A DNA stretch of 8,978 nt from Candidatus Zixiibacteriota bacterium (GTDB lineage Bacteria; Zixibacteria; MSB-5A5; GN15; JACZUZ01), in the NCBI GenBank assembly GCA_022563625.1, contig JADFNA010000049.1, positions 1-8,978 on the forward strand. Reading direction: 5' to 3'. The notes beneath the pieces are model-generated. The model was given only the letters and a program-made list of their open reading frames with translations. It was not told where the DNA came from and did not search any database. The translations under genes were made by a program, and so were the position numbers. Below, piece by piece: positions 1-5,305 of the stretch (positions within the stretch are counted from its first letter, which is position 1; each line of letters starts with the position of its first letter).

Positions 1-79
1 GCAGAGCCTGAGCCCAAAGAAGAGTCATGAGCGCGTCGCGGAACAAGTATGGGTTCCCGCGGTTGTCGATCATCCGCGG
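1..79 (-). other. Probable out-of-frame continuation of the glgA C-terminus, partial at window edge
   Basis: Reading the minus strand one frame over from the glgA stop gives an open stretch beginning PRMIDNRGNPYLFRDAL and running to the window edge. Its spacing matches the GT5 C-terminus: the family pattern 'AIRRA...RPxLWR' aligns with 'AMPRM...NPYLFR' without gaps if two bases are removed (or, with one extra residue, one base added) near position 80. This suggests a frameshift, either real or a sequencing or assembly error. The expected DFSW motif is not clear farther on, so the match weakens toward the edge. The alternative is a new gene starting at the ATG at 73-71, which overlaps the glgA stop as ATGA; I do not recognise such a product. 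Confidence 0.4.
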
Positions 80-1500
80 CACATCGCCTCCAGCAGTTCA
101 TCAGAACTGTAGTTTTTGAATACAAAACCAATTCCTTCCCCGGTAGCTGGATCATATTCGGAAATTGTGTCAGCCAAACCGCCTGTTTCACGCACAATCG
201 GCGCCGTACCATAGCGCAACGAGTACAGTTGGTTTAATCCACACGGTTCATAGCGCGACGGCATCAAGTACATGTCCGATGCCGCTTCGATCGTATGCGC
301 CATGCGATTGTCGAAACCGATCAACGCTCTAAAATTATTCGGGAATTGTTTTTCCAGTTCCCGTAAACTTGCGACATACTCGCGGCCGCCCTCGCCCAGC
401 GCCACCATTTGAACGTCAAGTGAAAGTATATCTTCGGCAATCTCAAGGAATAAATCAATCCCTTTTTGCTCGGTCAGGCGCGAGATCATGCCAATCATCG
501 GGGGCCGTGTGTCTTCGGTAAGTTTGAGTTCACGCTGAAGCGAGAGCTTGTTTTTGGATTTCCCGCTAATGTCATTCACGCTATATTGATAAGGGATCAA
601 TGTATCGACCGCCGGGTCCCAGATTTCATAATCGACGCCATTGAGCGCGCCAAACAAATCCGCATTGCGCTGGCGCAGGGCGCCTTCAAGGCCAAAGCCA
701 TATTCCGGCGATGATTGTATTTCAACCGCGTAACGTTCTGAAACAGTGTTGACAATGTCAGCATAATGAATTGCGGATTTCAAAAAATTCATTTTCCCGC
801 GATGAGTCATGGCCCGGGCGGTTTCTTGGTTCGCGGCCCAATCTCCCAGCTTGGCCAATGATGTCTTGTCAAACACCCCCTGATATGCGGCGTTGTGGAT
901 GGTCAACAGTGAGCGCGTATTCTGAAAGAACGGATCATCGGCGTAACAGGTCTTGTGCAGCGAGACCACCAGCGCCGACTGCCAATCATTGGCGTGGATG
1001 ATGTCCGGGCGCCAGTCCAGACTCTTGGCAATCTCAAGCGCCGCGCGGCAGAAAAAAAAGAAGCGAGTGTCATTGTCCTGATAATCAAGCCCCGTCTGTG
1101 GGTCTTGATACATAGATTCCCGGTGAAACAGGTCATCATTCACCACAAAGACCACTTCGAATCCATTGGCCTTGTCGCGGTAAATTTCCCAGCGCAACGG
1201 CAGGGAGCTTCCGTTGAAAGCGATTTCCAGAGAATCGGATGACATCTTTCCCCTGACGCCCGTCTGGTAAACTGACTTAAACTTCGGCAAGAACAACTTG
1301 ACCTCGTGCCCGGCGCGGGCCAGACGTTTGCACAAGGCGGCTGTGACATCAGCCAACCCGCCGGTTTTGGCAAACGGCTCCAATTCTGAGGAGCAGATGA
1401 GGATTTTCATCGGGCCTCTCGATGGCTTTATCAACGATGCTTTCAATGATTCATCGAGAGTTTCTGGCGCGTTCTGCGCCGGAATGGCAGTATCGGCCAT
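70..1500 (-). CDS. glgA: Glycogen (starch) synthase, GT5 family, apparently truncated at the C-terminus
   Basis: Cytoplasmic glucosyltransferase that adds glucose from ADP-glucose (sometimes UDP-glucose) to the growing alpha-1,4-glucan chain. The GT5 hallmarks are visible: the N-terminal substrate loop FAKTGGLADV (Lys45), ISRLTEQKG near residue 340, and the C-domain nucleotide-sugar site with EPCGLNQLYSLRYG (about 418) followed by ETGGLADT (about 438). I place the start at position 1500 because GGAGGAGG lies 3 bases upstream. A second ATG at 1410 begins MKILICSSELEPF, where most homologues start, so residues 1-30 may be an extension. A longer open frame back to 1590 lacks comparable support. 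The frame ends after ELLEAMCRG, 476 residues in all. Without the 30-residue extension the protein lacks about 40 residues of the usual C-terminal helices and the DFSW region; the tail appears to continue out of frame toward position 1. Family assignment is certain; whether the product is complete is not. Confidence 0.93.
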   Translation of the reverse strand: MADTAIPAQNAPETLDESLKASLIKPSRGPMKILICSSELEPFAKTGGLADVTAALCKRLARAGHEVKLFLPKFKSVYQTGVRGKMSSDSLEIAFNGSSLPLRWEIYRDKANGFEVVFVVNDDLFHRESMYQDPQTGLDYQDNDTRFFFFCRAALEIAKSLDWRPDIIHANDWQSALVVSLHKTCYADDPFFQNTRSLLTIHNAAYQGVFDKTSLAKLGDWAANQETARAMTHRGKMNFLKSAIHYADIVNTVSERYAVEIQSSPEYGFGLEGALRQRNADLFGALNGVDYEIWDPAVDTLIPYQYSVNDISGKSKNKLSLQRELKLTEDTRPPMIGMISRLTEQKGIDLFLEIAEDILSLDVQMVALGEGGREYVASLRELEKQFPNNFRALIGFDNRMAHTIEAASDMYLMPSRYEPCGLNQLYSLRYGTAPIVRETGGLADTISEYDPATGEGIGFVFKNYSSDELLEAMCRG

Positions 1501-1503
1501 TGT

Positions 1504-1511
1504 CCTCCTCC
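1504..1511 (-). promoter_or_regulatory. Strong Shine-Dalgarno deciding the glgA start
   Basis: On the minus strand GGAGGAGG precedes ATG by 3 bases (second GGAGG) or 6 bases (first GGAGG). It favours the start at 1500 over the ATG at 1410, which has only the weaker GAGAGG in front, although family alignments favour the shorter protein. Confidence 0.7.
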
Positions 1512-1542
1512 ATATGCGAAAAATGGTGAGCGCGCCGGAGAT

Positions 1543-1551
1543 ATTATCACA
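1543..1551 (-). promoter_or_regulatory. Possible extended -10 promoter of glgA
   Basis: The minus strand reads TGTGATAAT, an extended -10 element (TGn followed by GATAAT, five of six matches to TATAAT). The hexamer 17 bases upstream is AGAAGA, which is not a -35 match, as is allowed for extended -10 promoters. It would give a leader of roughly 35 bases that includes the strong ribosome-binding site. Confidence 0.35.
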
Positions 1552-1643
1552 GACGCTTGAGAGAATCTTCTGACTTGTAAAAAGAGCCAAAGAGCCAGCG
1601 CTACGCTAACCGTTGCAACCGACCCTGGAGCGCCAAAACTGAT

Positions 1644-1652
1644 TGTGGATAA
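1644..1652 (+). promoter_or_regulatory. DnaA-box-like 9-mer
   Basis: TGTGGATAA is the perfect consensus DnaA box. A second perfect copy in the opposite orientation, TTATCCACA, lies at 2083-2091 inside the 3' end of sodN, where it encodes part of Ser-Val-Asp-Lys. No dnaA, gidA or other origin-linked gene is near, so chance or a DnaA-titration/regulatory site is likelier than an origin. Confidence 0.3.
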
Positions 1653-1685
1653 CCCCAAAACGCAGGGATAAGCGCCTAAACGAGT

Positions 1686-1712
1686 AGTGTTTGGAACTGC
1701 AGTGTTTGGAAC
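1686..1712. repeat. 12-bp direct repeat, 15-bp period, upstream of glgA
   Basis: AGTGTTTGGAAC occurs at 1686-1697 and again, identically, at 1701-1712, separated by TGC. It lies about 190 bases upstream of the glgA start and 135 bases or more upstream of its candidate -10. The spacing is longer than one helical turn, so a direct-repeat operator is possible but not shown. Translated, it gives a repeated AVPNT in a spurious frame, which argues that it is not coding. Confidence 0.6.
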
Positions 1713-1779
1713 AGCGCTTTCAGATAAGGTGTGTTCGACCGGGACAGGAAAATGGATGTCGGATCGAATCATCGGACGC

Positions 1780-1868
1780 TCTCAGTTCACACTCTGAGAA
1801 TCTTTGGCAGGTAGCCGGACGGCAAGCCTTTGCGCCTCCCGGAGGAGATCCATCGGTGATGAACGATG
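1780..1868. other. Cluster of small hairpins, candidate structured RNA
   Basis: Consecutive inverted repeats: TCTCAG/CTGAGA (1780-1785 with 1794-1799, 8-base loop), CCTC/GAGG (1835-1838 with 1842-1845, 3-base loop) and CATCG/CGATG (1851-1855 with 1864-1868, 8-base loop). Between them lies a GC-rich linker that on the minus strand contains GGCGCAAAGGCTTGCC and then CCGGCTACCTGCCAAAG. These linker words resemble the 3' halves of several riboswitch classes, but the matching 5' halves (for example the B12-core GGTG...AATCC) are absent, so I do not assign a family. If transcribed on the minus strand it would lie in a long glgA leader. Confidence 0.25.
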
Positions 1869-2054
1869 TGATGAAACCAATGCCATGGGCGCTCGCGGTG
1901 ACTCCGGGGGTGACTAATTTTCTTTACAACCTGACACTTTCCCATCCTATATCAGCTTCGGCCTACTGTCAAGCCGGCCAGCCGCATATTTCTAATTCTT
2001 ATACAAATGTCAGCGGATGAAAGTTTCGACCAGAAATCTGGCGCATATAATATG

Positions 2055-2534
2055 TCAACGGCTGAAATAAACCTCGTGAAACTTATCCACAGAGTTTCCG
2101 AGGCTTTTCACATGCTCCAAGTCGGTGGTTTGTTTGCATTTCATGGCCGCAACTATGATCTGATGAATCAACTCCAGCTTTTCGAGATATGAATTGCGCG
2201 CCTGTTCACTATCCTCAGCCGGCGCCTTGACTCGCTGGGCAGAGAAGTAGTAGCTGACAATGTCTGCCAGTTTGTCGGCGTGCTTTTCCTTATTGTTCAC
2301 CCAGCGCGTAAGTTGATTGATGTTCGCTCCGACATCAGCCGACAACTTGTTGATCTCATTCATTGACTTTTCAATGGTGGTTATATGTTCATTCATCAAT
2401 GTAAAACGCGCTTCATCATCGTAAATGCCGCACGGAACCTGGCAGTGTGAAAGCGCCGTTTTGGCGCCCTGCAGAACAAACACCGCGCACACAACTGCAG
2501 CCAGGGCCAGAACGCTCATGGATTTCCTTTTCAT
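2055..2534 (-). CDS. sodN: Nickel superoxide dismutase with an N-terminal export signal
   Basis: Converts superoxide to O2 and H2O2 at a nickel centre held by the N-terminal hook. The diagnostic motif HCQVPCGIYDD matches the family's HCxxPCGxY, in which His1, Cys2 and Cys6 bind nickel and Tyr9 lines the active site. The start at 2534 is chosen because AAAGGAG lies 6 bases upstream; the frame could extend 16 codons further but without such a site. The 159-residue product begins MKRKSM, then a hydrophobic stretch (about 7-23), then KTALS directly before HCQVPCG. A signal-peptidase cut after ALS (Ala -3, Ser -1) would leave exactly His as residue 1 of a mature chain of about 130 residues, near the family length of about 117. 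Studied Ni-SODs instead have a short propeptide removed by the SodX protease; no sodX is in this window. Export to periplasm or envelope is therefore inferred. It lies 61 bases downstream of the GlmU-like gene and could share its transcript. Confidence 0.93.
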   Translation of the reverse strand: MKRKSMSVLALAAVVCAVFVLQGAKTALSHCQVPCGIYDDEARFTLMNEHITTIEKSMNEINKLSADVGANINQLTRWVNNKEKHADKLADIVSYYFSAQRVKAPAEDSEQARNSYLEKLELIHQIIVAAMKCKQTTDLEHVKSLGNSVDKFHEVYFSR

Positions 2535-2595
2535 ACTATTCTCCTTTGCTGTTTCGCAAACGCCTTGCAGTGTGCCTGGCATTGGCTATCAATGT

Positions 2596-3855
2596 TTACC
2601 TTTTCGTTGAGCCCCTGAGCAGCCTTATAAGTTTCTCGTCTTCAGAGGACAATTCACAGCCCCGGCGGGATAGCGCGCGGCGGGCAGTTTCCAGCGCTTT
2701 GTCGATAGCATGTTCGCTCCAGGAACCCGATGAACCCCAGCTGAATGAAGCAACCTCTTTGTCACTCACCAGTGACCCGCCAAAAATGTTACAGAATACG
2801 CCAATGTTAAGGCCTGTGTTCAGCAGAGTTCCGATACCAAATTTCGTGTGGTCGCCGATAAAAGCGCCGACTTTTGTCTGGCCGCTGTCGATCAGTTGGC
2901 CGCCAACTGACACGCGCACCGTCGAGTAATTGTTTTTCAAATCTGAATTCGTCGTCATAGCGCCAAAGTTCACCCACTCTCCAACATAGCTATGGCCGAT
3001 AAAACCTGCGTGATGTTTGTTCACATATCCCTGCAGTACGCACTCTTCAAGCTCACCGCCTACCTGGCAAACCGGTCCAACCGAGGAGCCGGAAAATCGA
3101 CCGCCAAGCAACGAGGCGCCGTCAGCCAGATAAAACGGCCCGCGGACATACGAATGCGGCTCGACGATTGCATCCCGCCCAATATACACCGGACCCTGGC
3201 TGGCGTCGATCACGACTGTCGGGCCGATCTCTGCCTCCGGATGAACAAATACATCTTCGGGGGCAATCACATGTGACCCATCCAGACGTCCGGCCTGGTT
3301 TGCCCCGGCCGGAGCGCCAGATTCACTCACTGCGAGTGCAAAGTCGCGCCGGATATTATCGGGACTGTGTTGCATCAAATCCCAGATGTATCGATACGAT
3401 TTGAATGTATAATCAGTCACATGTTTGAGGGATGATGCGAAAGGGGTGTATTTGCCGGGTTGATGCTTAATTTGAGCATATTCTCTTGCGCAATCGCTGT
3501 CACCGGCAATCACAAAAGCCCCGACTACACTATCAGAGACAAACGCAGTTTCAGAATCGCAGGCTTCTATTTGGTCCAGAAATTCCTCATCGGGTATCAG
3601 TGTTCCATTGACCAGCGCTACACGGTCATAGTCGTGAAAATTAAAATCGTTGACCGGAAGTCCACTGTGGCGTTTAACCGGATATGCCAGATGCGGCCGC
3701 GCTTCAAATCGCAGATCATAACCGGGAAATGAACGTTTGAGATGGGCCCACAGTTCAGTCATCCCGCTGCGCAAGAAATATGTGGGCCTGAGCAGGCTCA
3801 GCGACGCGAAATTACCGTGCCGCTCATCTTCAAATATCACCAACAGCTTTTTCAT
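2596..3855 (-). CDS. GlmU-like bifunctional sugar nucleotidyltransferase/acyltransferase (alternative bacterial type)
   Basis: Predicted cytoplasmic enzyme joining an N-terminal nucleotidyltransferase-like domain (about 1-180) to a C-terminal left-handed beta-helix of hexapeptide repeats (about 200-365). It probably makes UDP-N-acetylglucosamine or a related sugar nucleotide for cell-wall and LPS precursors. The N-domain has the family signature LLRPTYFLRSG (residues 21-31) in place of the LxxGxGTRM loop of classical GlmU. The C-domain carries the strongly conserved GFIGHSYVGEWVNFGAMTTN (284-303) followed by SDLKNNY. Length, 419 residues, fits the family annotated as putative sugar nucleotidyltransferase or alternative GlmU. 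AAGGA lies 5 bases before the ATG at 3855. The reaction is known for relatives only by homology; the sugar substrate is not fixed by the sequence. The sodN gene follows after 61 bases on the same strand. Confidence 0.88.
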   Translation of the reverse strand: MKKLLVIFEDERHGNFASLSLLRPTYFLRSGMTELWAHLKRSFPGYDLRFEARPHLAYPVKRHSGLPVNDFNFHDYDRVALVNGTLIPDEEFLDQIEACDSETAFVSDSVVGAFVIAGDSDCAREYAQIKHQPGKYTPFASSLKHVTDYTFKSYRYIWDLMQHSPDNIRRDFALAVSESGAPAGANQAGRLDGSHVIAPEDVFVHPEAEIGPTVVIDASQGPVYIGRDAIVEPHSYVRGPFYLADGASLLGGRFSGSSVGPVCQVGGELEECVLQGYVNKHHAGFIGHSYVGEWVNFGAMTTNSDLKNNYSTVRVSVGGQLIDSGQTKVGAFIGDHTKFGIGTLLNTGLNIGVFCNIFGGSLVSDKEVASFSWGSSGSWSEHAIDKALETARRALSRRGCELSSEDEKLIRLLRGSTKR

Positions 3856-3872
3856 CTGTTTCCTTCCCTAAC

Positions 3873-3884
3873 GCCGGGCCCGGC
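3873..3884. repeat. 12-bp perfect palindrome in the leader of the GlmU-like gene
   Basis: GCCGGGCCCGGC sits about 18 bases upstream of the start codon, next to the ribosome-binding site. As RNA it can form a 4-bp GC stem with a GGCC loop, which might modulate initiation. The rest of the 239-base gap to the regulator gene (3856-4094) holds a T-rich repeat TTTTGTTTTGTTTTG on the minus strand and a weak promoter-like pair (TTGCCC, 17 bases, TATGGT); no gene is seen there. Confidence 0.4.
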
Positions 3885-4094
3885 TGGCTTTGCGGCACCC
3901 GTCAGGTGGCAATAATCTCAAAACAAAACAAAAGCGAAGCGGCCTAACGGCATAATCAGCCCGCCCGCCCCGACAACCATACTGCCTTTGACAATACCGG
4001 GCAAGCGGTGACTATTAGAAGCGGCAGTTGGCCGGAAAATCAGGTGGTCAATCCGCAAATGTGAATTAGCTCTTGTTAATAAAAGCTCATCAAC

Positions 4095-5039
4095 TCAAGC
4101 ATGGCGCTCGAGTATGCCCCTGGCCTGTTCGGTGACCCATTCCCGCAGCTCTGGGGGGGCGATCACCTTCACCTCGGAGCCATAGCCCATTAACCAGCTC
4201 CCGATTTCAGCCACCCCGGTCACTTTGACTCGATAGCTGAGCCGTCCCCCGGCCAGATGTTCTTTCTCTTCGCCGGACATATATGAACCGCTGGCGACCA
4301 GCCGGGCGGCCCGGCCGGAAAACTCTAAGCTAACGTCCAAAATTTCGCCGCCGAACACGGTCCAGCTATTCCGAAAGTAACTATTCGGATCAATCGCAGC
4401 GCGTTGTTCGGCGCGATGGTCGGTCAGAGTCAACTTTTTGATTCGGCTGAGCCTGAATGTACGGTAGTCTTTACGCAGAAGACAGTAGCCCACGAAATAG
4501 AATTTCCCCGAGGCGCAGATTGAAAATCGCGGTTCAACGGCCCGAACTCTGGCGCCCGAATCAATCGCATCATAATCCAGCTCTATCACCAGCCGACCGC
4601 TGATAGCGCGCTCTATCAGGCCGTACCAGAGGGCCTCTCTGGCCGAAAGCGGACGCTCTTTGACAAACAATTCCGAACCGGTCCCCTCATACTTTCGCTC
4701 CTCGGAGACCTGTGGCGAGAGGCAGGCGTCAATTTTCGCCTCTATCGATTTAAGCGCTTTGCGGCGTTCCGGAAGGCGTTTTAGCGGAGTGGTGCGAAGC
4801 GCTTCGCGGGTCAGGAGATACTCATTGAGATCAAAGTTCAGTGTTGGCAGAAAACTTCCTGTCAGAAACTTGTAACCTCGATCATAGTAAATTGGCACAT
4901 TCGCCGACGAAAGCGCTGTGATATCACGGAATATCGTGCGTTCGGTAACCTCACATTTTCGCGCAAGTTTCGCTGCGTTCAATCCCTGATGAGACCGAAC
5001 AAGATTTAAAATATATAAAAGACGTTCGTATTTATTCAT
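4095..5039 (-). CDS. HTH-WYL domain transcriptional regulator
   Basis: DNA-binding regulator of the WYL family, 314 residues, the normal size for the HTH-WYL-WCX architecture. Residues 1-60 form the winged helix (MNKYERLLYILNLVRSHQGL, then VTERTIFRDITAL, the recognition helix). Residues about 138-210 form the WYL domain, with VEPRFSICASGKFYFVGY and the hallmark RTFRLSRI (193-200). The name-giving W-Y-L triplet is F-Y-F here, a conservative change. Residues about 230-312 match the C-terminal extension (WCX). WYL domains are thought to sense a ligand, in some cases nucleic acid; the ligand here is unknown. No Shine-Dalgarno precedes the ATG at 5039, which fits the nearly leaderless promoter just upstream. 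It faces away from the lipoprotein/barrel operon, so it may regulate that operon, itself, or both; this is inference from position. Confidence 0.9.
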   Translation of the reverse strand: MNKYERLLYILNLVRSHQGLNAAKLARKCEVTERTIFRDITALSSANVPIYYDRGYKFLTGSFLPTLNFDLNEYLLTREALRTTPLKRLPERRKALKSIEAKIDACLSPQVSEERKYEGTGSELFVKERPLSAREALWYGLIERAISGRLVIELDYDAIDSGARVRAVEPRFSICASGKFYFVGYCLLRKDYRTFRLSRIKKLTLTDHRAEQRAAIDPNSYFRNSWTVFGGEILDVSLEFSGRAARLVASGSYMSGEEKEHLAGGRLSYRVKVTGVAEIGSWLMGYGSEVKVIAPPELREWVTEQARGILERHA

Positions 5040-5050
5040 CAGCCGGAGTA

Positions 5051-5079
5051 AGTATAGGCGCCACTTACATAGCTGTCAA
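5051..5079 (-). promoter_or_regulatory. Near-consensus sigma-70 promoter of the WYL regulator
   Basis: The minus strand reads TTGACA (5079-5074), a 17-base spacer, then TATACT (5056-5051). That is a perfect -35 and a five-of-six -10 at ideal spacing. Only 11 bases separate the -10 from the ATG at 5039, so transcription should begin about 4-5 bases before the start codon and yield an almost leaderless mRNA. Confidence 0.75.
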
Positions 5080-5157
5080 CGGCCATCCGTTCTGGGTCCG
5101 TTTGCGAAACCAGTCAAACAGTCTCCCCGCACGCTCTACAGGTGTTGGACACTCCCC

Positions 5158-5200
5158 ACAGTTACAGGTCCCTTCAAGCTGAAACGTCGTCCGTAACTGT
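5158..5200. repeat. 8-bp inverted repeat in the divergent region, possible operator
   Basis: ACAGTTAC (5158-5165) and GTAACTGT (5193-5200) are perfect inverse copies separated by 27 bases, with a smaller nested TTCA/TGAA pair at 5173-5183. They lie between the regulator's promoter and the operon start, where a divergently encoded regulator often binds. The rest of this 266-base region shows no convincing plus-strand promoter by eye. It does hold an AGGAGG at 5263-5268, too far (37 bases) from the ATG at 5306 to serve it. Confidence 0.35.
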
Positions 5201-5305
5201 CTGTGGTTCAGATGCTTGTGTGAGCAGTTCAAACTTGGCGCCCGGCTTGCAAATCGGGTCTGAGGAGGAACAATCCGCAATTGAAACGCGGACTGGAACT
5301 GACCT

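Larger units (their letters stand above)
1501..2054. other. Non-coding stretch between sodN and glgA
   Basis: No frame here looks like a protein. A 109-codon frame on each strand has low-complexity or shadow composition and no ribosome-binding site. What can be seen: the glgA promoter candidate and Shine-Dalgarno at the low-coordinate end, a DnaA-box 9-mer at 1644-1652, a 12-bp direct repeat at 1686-1712, a run of small hairpins at 1780-1868, and an AT-rich part at about 1910-2054 with the near-palindrome CCAGAAATCTGG at 2030-2041 just beyond the sodN stop. That palindrome has no T-tract after it, so it is at best a weak terminator. I see no tRNA, rRNA or mobile-element ends. Confidence 0.6.

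Noticed and set aside
1443..1772. 109-codon minus-strand frame overlapping the glgA start, containing a repeated AVPNT
   Set aside because: It overlaps glgA in another frame, has no ribosome-binding site, and its repeat comes from the DNA direct repeat at 1686-1712.
1795..1860. Cobalamin riboswitch suggested by the minus-strand word CCGGCTACCTGCC
   Set aside because: Only the B12-box-like 3' part is present; the conserved core (GGTG...AATCC, GCCACTG, GGGAAGG) is not found upstream.
1691..2020. 109-codon plus-strand frame in the sodN-glgA spacer
   Set aside because: Composition is not protein-like, no ribosome-binding site or family motif, and it reads through the hairpin cluster.
2030..2041. 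CCAGAAATCTGG as a rho-independent terminator of sodN
   Set aside because: The stem is only 4-5 bp and no T-tract follows on the minus strand.
1640..2100. Chromosomal or plasmid replication origin suggested by two DnaA boxes and an AT-rich stretch
   Set aside because: Only two boxes, one of them inside sodN, no iteron cluster, and no dnaA, rep or gidA gene in the window.
5065..5240. Short minus-strand Cys-containing frame (with TCNCGECP) ending just upstream of the WYL gene
   Set aside because: No ATG with a ribosome-binding site, it runs through the -35 region of the WYL promoter, and no family is recognised. Its protein-like look could mean a gene remnant, but the evidence is too thin to annotate.
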